A DNA stretch of 64,000 nucleotides from the NCBI GenBank assembly GCA_018417955.1, contig JACTVC010000002.1, positions 4,402,001-4,466,000 of the forward strand, given 5' to 3'. The number at the start of each line of letters is the position of its first letter. Position 1 is the first letter of the stretch. Below, piece by piece: positions 34,523-45,584 of this stretch. The notes under the pieces were generated by a model. The model saw nothing but the letters and a program-made list of their open reading frames with translations. It made no database searches and was not told where the DNA came from. Both the position numbers and the translations under genes were made by a program. The DNA comes from Laccaria trichodermophora. Taxonomy: Eukaryota > Basidiomycota > Agaricomycetes > Agaricales > Hydnangiaceae.

Positions 34523-35568
34523 CTAGAAATCATCCATCCCAAAATCAATTTCCACCTTTTCACCCGGTTTGAACGCAGGTAAACCTGATTGTTTGTTAAA
34601 AGTGTTATCCTTGCATAGCTACAACACTCACCGAGATAAGGGCAACCCGCACATCGAAAAGCATCTCCTAAGAAGCAACTCCCACAGCTACTCGTTGCCT
34701 TTGGTGCAGCCTTTGCAGCAAGTATCAGCCTCTCTTTCTCATCTTGAGATACCTCCTTCGCAGCCCCGTCCTGTGATCCATCGAGCAGCACAACTTTGCC
34801 CAGCTTTCGCTCTTCCTCCTCCAACTCCGCCAGCCCACACGAGCAGCTCTTGCAAGCCTTCTTGCGTCGAGGAGCCGATGATCTCACAGGTTCGCATGCA
34901 GGCGTTTGACGGGTCTTATCTTCCGCCGTGAGTAACGCCTCTGGATCGATCTTGGGGGCTGAGGGTGAATTGAGAGCCCACAAAGCCTGCTTCTTTGCTG
35001 GATCTGTTTTCTTCCTGTTGAGAAGTGCACCTGGTTGGCGGCTTTTTAAAGGAACCGATGTACTGGCAACATGTTGGGGTTTTTGGGCGATGATAGTACC
35101 CTCGTCAGGAAGCGCGGAGAGAACATTAAACCCCGCAAGTGTAAGCTCGGATGGTAAAGCCCGTACAGCTGAGGTAAGATTGATAAGGTGGAGGGTGCCC
35201 AAGGGCGTTAACCCAGTCAAAAGTTGTGAGAGGAGTTGGGGTAACTTTTGTGTCAAGCCTTGATAATCGGAAGGTGCGAGGGTGACATGGACGGAGTCGT
35301 AAGATGAAGGTTCCAAGGTGGTTGCTGATAAGACTGAGGGTGAAGTACTTTATTCGAGGGGCTGAAACTCACCGTTGTCCACCAACCGATCTAAAAGCTG
35401 CCTATCTACTTGCCGCGAACTCTGCAAGTCTGAGATCAAAGCTTGATATGTTCCATCCTCTGCGGTGGAGAGGGAGCCAATAACGAGAGCAGGTCGTTGA
35501 ACAGCGACGGCTTCAACAGCAATGGGGTCAGCAGCGACGGTGGTTGCAACAGGCATACTCGGGGACAT
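34523..35568 (-). CDS. dre2: Cytosolic Fe-S cluster assembly factor Dre2 (anamorsin/CIAPIN1)
   Basis: Electron-transfer protein of the cytosolic iron-sulfur assembly pathway, partner of Tah18. ATG 35568 starts MSPSMPVATTVAADP; the intron (GTGAGT donor after LLDRLVDN) joins to ATTLEPSSYDSVHVTLAPSDYQ, the degenerate methyltransferase-like domain. The C-terminal CIAPIN1 domain has both cysteine motifs: the first ends KACKSCSCGLAELE, with Cys in the earlier TPACEP, and the second is CGSCFLGDAFRCAGCPYLG (CxxC-x7-CxxC). The last intron is inside YLG|LPAFKPGEKVEIDFGMDDF, the conserved end. All ligand cysteines are present, so it should be functional. Confidence 0.94.
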
Positions 35569-35677
35569 GAAGAGAGAGGTGTGTACTTGGGTGTGTATCT
35601 CAAATCATCTTCGGCCGAACAATTTATGGGCATTACAAATTACAACATCTTACACAACTCGTGATTACGAACCAAAT

Positions 35678-36982
35678 CTACTGTGACTGCTGCTGCTGCT
35701 GCTGTTGTTGTTGCTGCTGTTGTTGTATCTCAGCGGCGTTGGGGGGCGCTTGCATGTGCGGAGGCATCCCATGCATTACTTCAGGATTAATGGGAGGCGG
35801 CATCAAGGCTGTCCTGACACGGAACAGCATCATTCTGTACCATTCAGGATCAACGCCAGCCTTCTCCTGTTCCGCGGTCACTTGCTGCAGATGCCCAATT
35901 TCTTTTAGCCAGGCGAGACGCCAGTTGACATTTCCGTGTTCATCCATTTCCAACCCTTCGTCTGGTGAGATGGGCATGGGACCAGCCATCGTGGGTGGGA
36001 AACGCATGCCGGGCATCATGGGAAAGTTGGGGTCAAATGTCAGAGGGCTGTATCTTTGAACGTCAAAATGGAATCTACCGGTAAATGAGAACGTAGCTTA
36101 CGGAGGGTATGTAGGAGGGTACGAGACTGCCTGTCGGCTGGGGCCCGCATCATCAGGATGCATAGCGGGCGGAGCAAACTGCGCATGAGGGTCATCGAAT
36201 GAACCCTCGGGAGGTTGGTAATCGGCATCCGGTTCATCTGAATTGCTTCGCTTCGCGCCCTTGCCCTTCTTCTTTCGGATACGGTGAACTCCAGTGCGGG
36301 GATCGACATTCTCATTCACCGTCCAATAAGATCCTTTCCCCCGGTCCGTGAGAGGGCGAGGAACTTTCTCAAAGCAGGGGTTGAGAGACAAGTTGTGGCG
36401 AACAGAGTTCTAAGTAATACTGTATCAGTAAGAGCTGATTTAGAGTGTTTGAGAAAAAGTCATAATAAACGATCCACAACAAATACGGACAGTCAAATAA
36501 CAACAGCGCGTATACGCGTTGACAATGAATCACTTCGCAAATCTAATTTACTTCTAACATCGTGAGAGAAGAACTCACTTTCCAACCATTTGGGGCTGTC
36601 CTGAAGTAGGGAAACTATGGAGAGAAAGCGATTCAAAAACAACACGAAATGTCATCAAAAGCAACTTACTCTGGATTCAATGGCATAATAGATGTCTTCC
36701 AATAAGAGTTTCTGATTAGGAGAGCCTTTTATCGCATAGCTGTGAACAAGCCGTTGAGTACGACAAAATCGAATATCGGCAGAACATGAATTGAGCATAC
36801 CGTATGAGAGTTGAATAGGGATAGAAAGGCTTGCTTCCGGGGGGTCCGTCTCGCAAAGAATCAAGATTAATAGGGAGACCGCCGGTGAGGTCGTTTTCCT
36901 GGGGATAGTAGTTGCCTGCAAGGTCTTGTTGCGGGTCGGGCATCATGGGCTGCATACCCTGGGGAGCCTGTTGCTGAGACAT
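35678..36982 (-). CDS. Forkhead transcription factor with glutamine-rich C-terminus
   Basis: A DNA-binding regulator distinct from the FHA-forkhead gene at 17.4 kb. ATG 36982 begins [20 protein letters not shown]. The winged helix is split by introns: [12 protein letters not shown] / [22 protein letters not shown] / [12 protein letters not shown] / [34 protein letters not shown]. Recognition helix [10 protein letters not shown] is canonical. A basic [12 protein letters not shown] follows, as a likely nuclear signal. The C-terminus has a Met/Pro-rich region and [20 protein letters not shown], then a run of glutamines just before the stop. No FHA domain is seen. Confidence 0.93.
35687..35727 (-). 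repeat. CAG/CAA repeat encoding polyglutamine
   Basis: On the plus strand the tract is CTG/TTG triplets; read on the minus strand it encodes about 13 consecutive Gln at the end of the forkhead protein. The mixed CAA/CAG codons reduce slippage, but length polymorphism between strains is likely. Confidence 0.85.
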
Positions 36983-37542
36983 TATATTGAGACGGCAAGG
37001 ACTTTATTACAGGAGGAAAGCTGTATGGGAGCGTTGCTTGGTCGATGTTGCTCCGTTGAAGATGGTGGTCGAAGGGGAAGCAAACAGGCCACGAATCAAC
37101 CAGCTTATGTCAGAGACGTGGGAATCCCGTTCTTCGCGCACGGACCGCTATTTCGCCCTCCTAGGCCAACCTCGAGTATCGCTGCTAGTCGCCTCTGTGA
37201 TGTTGCGCCCATCGTCGACATGGTTGTGGACAACGAGAAGTGTTAGTGTGTCTGCAGCCACCAGGTTCAACACGCCCCGACAGTCCAAATTTTGGAAGAC
37301 ACAGTCCAAAGCAAGTCCATACATTGTCCACACACAAACAAAAACTTTACCCATGATGTCCCCCATGGGATACCCCCATTATCCACCTCTCTTCTATGAA
37401 CATCGTTGAAACTTTCAACGGACGCTACTGGGCTTTTTTTGAAACGCTTACCGTCGGGCAGTCAAGTGACGCCACCTCGTGCCCGAGTAGCGTGCTTGAA
37501 CGGTTTATTTCACATATCTCGACAACAAAACGCTTGTGGCTA
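36983..37542. other. Upstream region of the forkhead gene
   Basis: This lies between the forkhead ATG (36982) and the stop of the Zn2Cys6 gene (37543). A plus-strand frame at 36987-37409 is open, but it starts next to the forkhead start codon, lacks any recognisable family and has unremarkable composition. I treat the stretch as promoter DNA. Confidence 0.5.
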
Positions 37543-40500
37543 TTAACTAGAGCAATATCTTTCCATAAAGTTTTCAAACATAGACGTTTTTCCGTCGCAA
37601 AATACTTGAAATCCAGGAAACTGAACTTCGTATACAGGATCCACCTCCGAAGATAGCCACTCTTGACCTTTGGCTCGCTTGTTCAATAATCCGGCCACGG
37701 AATCTGCGTCTTCTGCGAGCGTATGTGTCGCCTTATTGTGCCAGTTACCGATATCAAGTGGTTGAGAGGCATTGTTTAACGAACGTGAAGACAACCGTGC
37801 GTAATTTTGCATAACCTCAACACAGCGTGCGGCGGACAAGGCCAAGGTGCTCGAAGCACTCGTCCAGCAAAGGAGACTGTGGGCCATCGATATCCAGGTG
37901 CCCAGATCATCATTCAGCCCGAATTGCCTGGGCGGCACCAAGCTCGCAATAATCAGTGACACTTAATTCACAATGTGTTAATCAGTTCACGATTCGGGTT
38001 AACCAACTCACGGGAAACATCAAATAATTTGGAAATTGAATTTGCCCAGTGGTGAACACAGGAATTGAAGTCATTCCGTCTTGTGTAATAGAATGCTAGA
38101 AGTCGTTTGCTGGGTGCGAAGAGCGTCAGATCTAGAACCTTGGGGAGGGGGAGCGAGATACATACCAGGAGGATATACATATTTGCGCAGCACACTGCTG
38201 GAATGCTTCTGTGGGCTCCGTTACAACTTGTCGGTTGGTAGAAAAAAACTTGAGTAACGATGGCCGCTATAAGCAAGATTAAAAGGGGAGATATGACGGA
38301 TTGAAATTTGACACACCAGAAGCAATATGCGTAAGTGGTGTGGCTGTACCGCTAGAACATGACTCTAGCCGTTTTTCAGTATTCACAGGCAAAGAATAAG
38401 ATATTTTGAAGTGCACCTGGACAAGGGAGTACATGCTATTACTCGATATTGATGTCGAACGCATGGAAGGCGGAATGTTGCTTTCAAAAGTTTCGATCTG
38501 ACATTCGATGTCGAGTATATATTGATACGACGAGGCACGATGGAAAAGGCATCTGCTCCAAACATCTCCCAAAAGTCTAGCCCAATGGTTCTGCAAGGCG
38601 TGAAAAGCTAGAAAAGAGCCCATGTCAAGACTCGACCGACATGTCGTATTATGCTAACCGCTCACTGGGCTCTGTTGAAAGACTTCCTCCTGTATCGGGA
38701 CGCAAACGAGGCGATAATGCCGCCAAGTAACCGGTTGGTATCTCGACATCACAATGCTAAGGACGTGAGACATGAGGGGGGCAGTCTAAAAGGTAAAGGC
38801 AATCCTCACAAACCTGTTCGTGAATGAGGAATGGTTGATTCAAAAGATGACTCTGGAAACTACTTGCGTTGGTCTGACTGGGAAGAAGTCAAACCTATGG
38901 CGCCTACCGATCAACGTTAAACAAGGTCCCTGAGTTAATCATGAGACGCAGCGGTGGAAAACCGCAAGAGAAACTCACACCATACTCGTTGATGAATGTA
39001 AGCTTCAGCTTTGCTCAAGCCAGTTGCACATCTATTCATTCTCACTGCAAACCTCACATTTATCAGGCAATTAGAAACAAAGTGTGTGAAGCATACGTGA
39101 CTGCGCCAGACGAATTGCAGCAGCTAGAAATGAAGATGATGAGCTCGATTGGCGAAATAACTCGTTCCCATACCACTTGAGTTGCACGAACCGCTCACGT
39201 TTCCTTCGTTCTGTAGGTGTGAAATAAATTGCGATCCGAGTTACCAAGAGAGAAAAGGCACCAATTGGAAGAGTGAAAGTAGTATGAGGGCTTGTATGCG
39301 CTCCAAAGAAGGCACCGGAGCAGGATTATGTAGCAATATGGAGCATGAAAAGTCATACATTCGTTCTTTGAGGACACCTCTTCCATGTTGGTAGTTCGTA
39401 AACAGCGTCGACTGTTTGAAGGTATAGGCGTGTTCAAATTTACATACGGCATAACTCACATTGGCTGGCGTTTCAGGGAGGAACTGCAAGGATATTGCAC
39501 ACACCATTGCCAAGAGGGCAATGAAATCCATCGAGGGTGCGCAGTGGCCCATCGAAAAGGTGTGATAGCAATTATCAAACATGGGTTTGTCTATGACATC
39601 CCACAACCAGGGAACTGTGGACTCCACGAAGAAATGAGCCAATAGACGACTAGTGATTGTATGGTTGGGAAAGTGATTTTGAAGATCTGCTAAGCCTTGT
39701 TGGTCATAGCTGGATAAAACCTAGATCGCCGTAAGAGGTCAGTTCGCGGTATGGCGAAAGCTTTTCGTTACCGGTCCATGAGATGTCAGGGGAAGGGTTA
39801 GCTTCGGTGAATTTTGTTGGGAAAGTTGGTCGGGAACTGCCTCTTCAGCGGCTTGACGAGATGTGCTGGCGCTATCAAAATCGATGGGCTGGCCAGACGT
39901 ATTCATAACCGCATTTCCAGCTTGAACCAACTGCAAAAGAGTTTGCAAACCCGCAATCGTAGTAGGTTCAAGACTTTGTAGCGTGCTTTGTACCAATTGG
40001 GCAACTCCATCTGAATTACCTACGGGGCTGTAAGTCAAGGGGACATCAGCGAGTGTTATTGATTTAAATTGGCAAATTTATATTTTTATATTCACCCAGG
40101 TCTGTGGACCGGCTTTTCGTAATACTTGCACTCCTCTGGGGTGCGGCGAGTTACACTTGTGGCAGGAAAGTAAGCAGATTGAAAGCAAGCAAGAAGTCCT
40201 AGAAAAAAAATCTACCATCGCGTGCAAGGTTTCCCTCGCGAGCACTTCATTGTCCATTAGTGTCATGTATGAGAGAGATACACCCCTGTTGAAACAGTTT
40301 ACCTGCTGTTTTCGTTCATGACAAGCTTCAAGTTTATATATACTCGAAAATGAGCTTTCATTTCGATACGTTGCGGAAACATGACTGACGCAAGCAGCTC
40401 CTAATTCGATGTCAGATCATAGTACCACTGGCATATTACAAGAGTTATCTCACAGGATAGGCCTGTTTCGTCTTCGTTTCTGCCTTCCTTCGACGGCGTT

Positions 40501-40578
40501 TGCAGAATTTGTTACCGATACAATCGCCGATAACTCCTCCATCGGCGTGGCATACGCACTTCCGCTTGGCTGATCCAT
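37543..40578 (-). CDS. Zn2Cys6 zinc-cluster transcription factor with fungal_trans domain
   Basis: Start MDQPSGSAYATPMEEL at 40578. The binuclear cluster is spread over four exons: 40578-40454 ends with basic KRRRNRPI; 40400-40390 (11 nt), 40325-40303 (23 nt), 40244-40216 (29 nt) and an exon from 40155 together read SCLPCHERKQQCSRGKPCTRCVTRRTPEECKYYE. This is a complete CxxCx6Cx5CxxCx8C motif. Downstream, TTIAGLQTLLQLV and then LLAHFFVESTVPWLWDVIDKPMF, IALLAMVCAISLQFLPE, PSLERIQALILLSLFQ, FLAAAIRLAQS and the HQRVWWTLFNVDR-type block (about 39100-38900) mark the fungal_trans regulatory domain. Regulated genes are unknown. Several further introns were not individually resolved between 38280 and 39200. 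Confidence 0.85.
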
Positions 40579-40926
40579 GAAAGTGAATAACACAATTCAC
40601 CAGGCTTTTCGGTCTGTGATCTCAATGTTTTGCCGGAATGCTTGTGCGTATCGCGATTGCCTGGCAAAGAGGTGTAATGGAAGTACGTGTACTTTACGTA
40701 ATCAAGCCATTGAACGTGGAACGACAGTGGCTCATCATACACGTTGAACGTGTCTCTCGAATGTTACCAGTTGCGCGGTGGAGATAGTTGACGAAATATT
40801 CCCTTTGCCCTCCAAACCAATTGAATCATTTTTATTGGAAAGAATACAGTACTTAAGCAACGATTCACCGATTAAACCCTTAAGATGAACTTTAAGGAAG
40901 TCCAAAACAACGTCGAGTGTGAGGAC
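40579..40926. other. Region between the Zn2Cys6 gene start and the far11 stop
   Basis: Nothing recognised. It should hold the promoter of the zinc-cluster gene and the far11 3' untranslated region. Confidence 0.5.
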
Positions 40927-43900
40927 TTACCCGTATGCGTACTCGACCTCGTCGACGCTGGCGCCGACCAAGAACGGACCAGACTCATCTCGAGCTATTG
41001 GTCCAAGTTCCGCCTCGTCGTCCTCAAGATCAACCGCGCTACCATCATCTAGCCCAAATGGCAGAACGGGTCGGAGGCCACCACCAGAACTTGATCTTCG
41101 CGCTCCTGCGGGAGATTTAGGCAATGCGGCCATAGTCTTGGGGCTCATGTGCTGTTATAAGGTTAGCTGTGAACAACCCGGATTTGTAAAATGAAGTGAC
41201 GAACCTCCCAGTTGTTCAAGTTCTCGTCGACCACGTCCCGATCGTCACGCGTAGAGTCAAGACGGGAATCATCACCAAGATCTCCAATAGATACGATGCT
41301 TTCGCTGTCACTAATTCCATCTGCGATTTCTGCTGCGAAATCTGGGAGTCGGTGCCAAGCAGATGTACCACCGATCAGGGGCCCGTCCAGTGCTTGCTCG
41401 TCCGACCAGCCAAGGTCAGATAAATACTCTTCATATTCTTCTTCAAACGCAATATCTTCGGTGATGTATGGAAGAAAGATGGAAGGATTAGGTGCCTGCG
41501 ATCGGGATGGGGGGAAAACATCGGAATCAACGACGTTGGGAGTCCCCAGTGGCCGTATGAGACTGGAAAGCGCCGGATCTGAGTGCAAACCTTCTAGGTG
41601 GTGCGACATACTCCCAGATCTTCGATGAAGAGCGCCATGTTGGGTGGACGATGCCGTCGGACCATACCGTTTGTTATTGTCTGCAAGCCTGTAATTAGCT
41701 ATGTTCTTAAGGACTTGAAGACAACGTACAAAACTTGACAAGATGACGCAAAGCCTGCTCTTGTGCCTGGAAAAAACAATAGAGGTATCAGCTTGCTGGA
41801 AGAGGCCCATTATCAAGATTATTTACTTGAGCATCCGACACATCATCGACCTCGGTCCCGGTAAGCCATTCGTCTCGCAAATCTGGTCGACAATTGAGAT
41901 ATATTGAAGTGATGACCTTCATATTTGCTATGAAAGAGTTAGGTCATGACAGCCCTGTTTGGAAAGTGGAAAGACCCATACTTTGTCGCCATTTACGACC
42001 ACAAAATGGGACTTGACTTTTAATGAGCTTCAAAATGTGTAATTGCAACATAGGATGGGGAACTCGTAGAACTCGTTTCAAAACAGCCTGAAAATTGCAA
42101 TTTAGGTCAGGTTCCCCAGCATTACAAGAGGGTAATGAATGAAGGCATACCGAACTCTTGTATTGAATGAGCATCCAAATGCGATGCGATCGACCTTTCG
42201 ATAACTTCTGCATGATCTTTGCAAAATTGATAGTAGAGAAAAAGTTTCGCCAAGAGTACTCCATCACTTGCTCCACCTCTTCTTCATGCTTCTCACCATT
42301 GGGAAGATTTATGATCTTAATCACTGTTTGACGAGGTGCTCGGTGCATGGCGTCTTCCGGTCTTACTGGTTGAGGCATTTTTGAGAGATTCAGAAGACAA
42401 TACCGGAAGAAGCTGCTACATGTAAGCAAATTTCTATGGTTGGATCAAGGAATATCTTACTTGTTCTCGGGACTATCTGCTTTAGAGATCACCGAGGCGG
42501 ATACCTCCTGCAGACCAAACATCTTCAAAATCAATAAAAGGCAATTTGTGTCGAGTAAATGTTGCCCTAAATGGTGGAACTTCATCACATCTACGATATA
42601 TGCCGCTTAAGAAGCAAAGTGAATAGAAGAGAATGTTGTCAACTCACGGGATACTTTGAACCACTTCAAGACCAATAGTAAGATGGCGGATACTGCCTTG
42701 GATGTAATTTCACGATGGCGAGTAACGTCAATCTCATCTAGTGTGGGCGGTGTCGTGTGTAATTGCTCCTGTGCTGTAAACATATTTGGCATCAGGATAT
42801 GGGTCCAAGGCTAAAAAGAAGACCGACGAGAGGCTACGCCAGGCGGAAAACCTGAGGAAGTGGACGATTGCGGAGGTTGCAAATTTGTACTGGCTGAAAC
42901 AGTAGCGAGAAGAAGTTTGAGGAGAATAAGAACCCAGTTAGATAGCACAGGCAAAATAGCGCTCTGGTAAAACAAATATGAAAATCATGCCCTCTGAGTA
43001 TCTGAGTTCCACTGACGTATATCTGTTCGACTCGTTTTAAACGCATCAGATCCTCCTTCCTCTCTCTAGCCTTCCGTTTGTCAGCGCCTGTTTGTGCGAC
43101 TTTGATTGCCTCGATTGCCTCGGTGATTTTCGTATCCAAAAGCGCAAGATCTGGCAACGGTTCTGCAGACTCCGCATCCTGTGGTGCATGGTTTAATTAA
43201 TGCTCATGACGATTGCACAAAACTTCTCACGTCTGCGTTAAACGTAGATGATTCAAATTCGCCCTCCGTGCCAGGCATATGATCCAAACCACTTTCTGCC
43301 GTCATACAATCCTCCCTCGTCCGCCACATTTGAGAAAGAGAAGCACTGATGTACATGTGCTTGTTGTAAAGGCGATCTGCCTCGTCAATTGCGAAGGGGA
43401 CGAGTTGAGCGTCTTTGCCAGGTCGACGGCGAGAGAACGGGAACAAGAAAGGGCGAGTTTGATCTGTTTGGTACTGCTGCTTCTTGGGTTTCGGAGAAGG
43501 TGGGGGAGACGGGGCTGGGGTGGCTGGTTGGGGGGCTGGACGATATGGCCCGTGTTGGTTCATGTTTTGTGCGTGATAACCTGCAGGAGGGACTTGAGGA
43601 CCTCCATGAGATACCTCAATGTCGTCATGGTGATAGTGGTGTCTGATTGGAATGGGTGAATATGCTTGTGCCAGCCGCGAGGTGAGCAGAGCTGGATTAG
43701 ATTTCGCTATAGGGGCCTCAGCAACTTGTGGGGGAGGCTGTTGCGCAGCCGTGAAAGTTGGGTATTTGACGAAAGTTTCGTGTCTGAAAGTTTCGATGTC
43801 AATGGGCGTAGATTTAATTCTATCCCCTACAGTGATGTAAGTGCCAATTTAATATCCCATGAATCCTTCGCTTACCACTCTCACCAACAGGTAGACCTGA

Positions 43901-45003
43901 CAATTCCCGCGTAAGCCTCTTGGCCCTTTCATATTCGCGAATGCCACCCCAACATGTTAGAAGAGTTTTCCATAAGACTAAAAGAAGCTACTGAACGGTA
44001 AGATTGAAGGCACGGTGTTTTTGTGCGCGCACCTTTTTAATAGGATACCCCTTTGCTGTCTTTTCACGAAGTCCGGCAACCACGTTGAAAAGGTAAACAG
44101 GTAGCGGGGGGTCCAAGCTCACTGCGGTCATAGATTTAATGCGACACCAAGACTGAAGAAGCTGTTTGCTTACTCAACTCGTCCGCAAAATCGTCGTGTC
44201 CCTTAAAAACCTCAATCAGGTGGTACAACATGCCGAGATATACGGATATTTCGGTTAGCACTTCTTCAATGAAATCGGCCTTCTCTTGCGCAGAGATGTG
44301 GAAGTGCGCTGCATCATGATCAGAGAGGTTGCTGAAGCAGATTCAGAACACGCCAAGAATGAAGGGAGTGAACATACTACAATAAGTCATGTTTATGACT
44401 AGCAATTTTCATTGCCTCTATGATGCTGCTCACACCATTCGCAGACCGAACTACCTTGCAGTTCTCAAAAATCCAATGCAATTGATGCTCAGGCGAAACT
44501 GTTTCCGAAAACGTCCCTATGTCGCCTGTGAGCCCTTACACACAGTCATTTCTTCATCGGAGATTACCCTGCAAAACGTAAAACAAGCGACGGGCATTCG
44601 TGAAACGAATTTCGGCGTCCCGGTGTTCCAAAGTCTCCAGGAGCAGCTCAATGTGAGATTTCCTCAATGCGATGGGAGCCTTTGTCCATTCTGTAATGCG
44701 ACAGGTCAATTTTTTGGCACATAAACGTCTTATTGATACACGCCTGTTGTGAATGAGCCCTCCCATGCCTTTAGATTCTCGGCGACCTGGGGCATCTCAA
44801 TGTAGGAATAAAACTCTTCTATTTCGTTCATAACCGTGTCTTCGTCATCATACTTGAAGTCATACCATGATTGCTACGATACTAGGATCAACAAGAAGCT
44901 ACGAAGCAAGTGAAGAAAGAGGGACCTTTGGTTTTGGTGCAGAGCTCACAAGAGAATTGAGCTGACCAAGTGTAATAGAATCGTGGTTAGTCTGCTGGGC
45001 CAT
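40927..45003 (-). CDS. far11: STRIPAK complex subunit Far11 (STRIP1/2 homologue)
   Basis: Scaffold of the striatin-interacting phosphatase and kinase complex; in filamentous fungi STRIPAK controls hyphal fusion and fruiting-body development. ATG 45003 gives MAQQTNHDSITLGQLNSLVSS, followed by WYDFKYDDEDTVMNEIEEFYSYIEMPQV and WTKAPIALRKSHIELLLETLEHRDAEIRFTNARRLFYVLQG, the N1221 domain. Middle exons carry AHFHISAQEKADFIEEVLTEISVYLGMLYHLIEVFKGHDDFADEL, LFNVVAGLREK and a proline-rich insert. The C-terminal Far11 domain has FAIDEADRLYNKHMYISASLSQMW, LLVLKWFKVS, VMEYSWRNFFSTINFAKIMQKLSKG, VLRVPHPMLQLHILKLIKSQVPFCGRKWRQ and YLNCRPDLRDEWL. The stop at 40927 is preceded by GGTAAG, a donor-like sequence, so a further 3' exon cannot be excluded. 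Confidence 0.93.
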
Positions 45004-45584
45004 CTCGATTGTTGTTTGTCACAAGACACTTTACATGACTCGGAGTGCCGCCGTCATTGATGATGATCGATGACTTTGATAAAAAGGAGTGGAAGCTGCC
45101 GCAGTCATACAGTCTAGGAGTTGTTACGTAATGTGTATATATACGTGTCGGTTGTTGTGTTTTTTTTTGTTCCCCATCTCCTCTACAAGGCTGATTATCC
45201 CCAGCAAGGCGGATATCGACCCTCTTCCGTCGATTCCAGTTCCTGTCCCAACAATCTCACCGACAACTCGGGCGAAGACTGGAGAGGGCCGTTTTTCGTC
45301 TCCCCGTTTAGTGAAATCACAAGCAGCTGGGTCTCTGTCATCTCTTTCTGCAGCTTTTTTTCTCTACTCGGTCAAAAAGGCACGCCTTCGCTGTGCGTTT
45401 GCCAACATTTCTACTCCTCACAACTTCTCCTCTCGCTTTTCCTGTTCGTTACGACAGCCATCACGACCCCCGCCTTTCCCTCTCTTGCTCTCCTCGCCAG
45501 GAGCCATCTATAGATCAGAGTCTAGCTGTCATCTTCACCTTTCCGTGACGTTGACGCTTCTCTCTTGTCCATCTCTCTTTGCAA
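45004..45584. other. Divergent promoter region of far11 and the cyclin gene
   Basis: No gene recognised. The plus strand is strongly pyrimidine-rich (for example an 8-9 T run near 45160 and CT-rich blocks at 45420-45540), as often found upstream of fungal transcription starts. A frame open at 45089-45637 crosses the cyclin start and is judged non-coding. Confidence 0.55.

Noticed and set aside
35661..36059. Plus-strand frame with a long cysteine run
   Set aside because: It is the complement of the polyglutamine-encoding repeat of the forkhead gene.
36987..37409. Plus-strand 140-codon frame
   Set aside because: It lies in the forkhead promoter, has no recognisable domain and looks like a chance frame.
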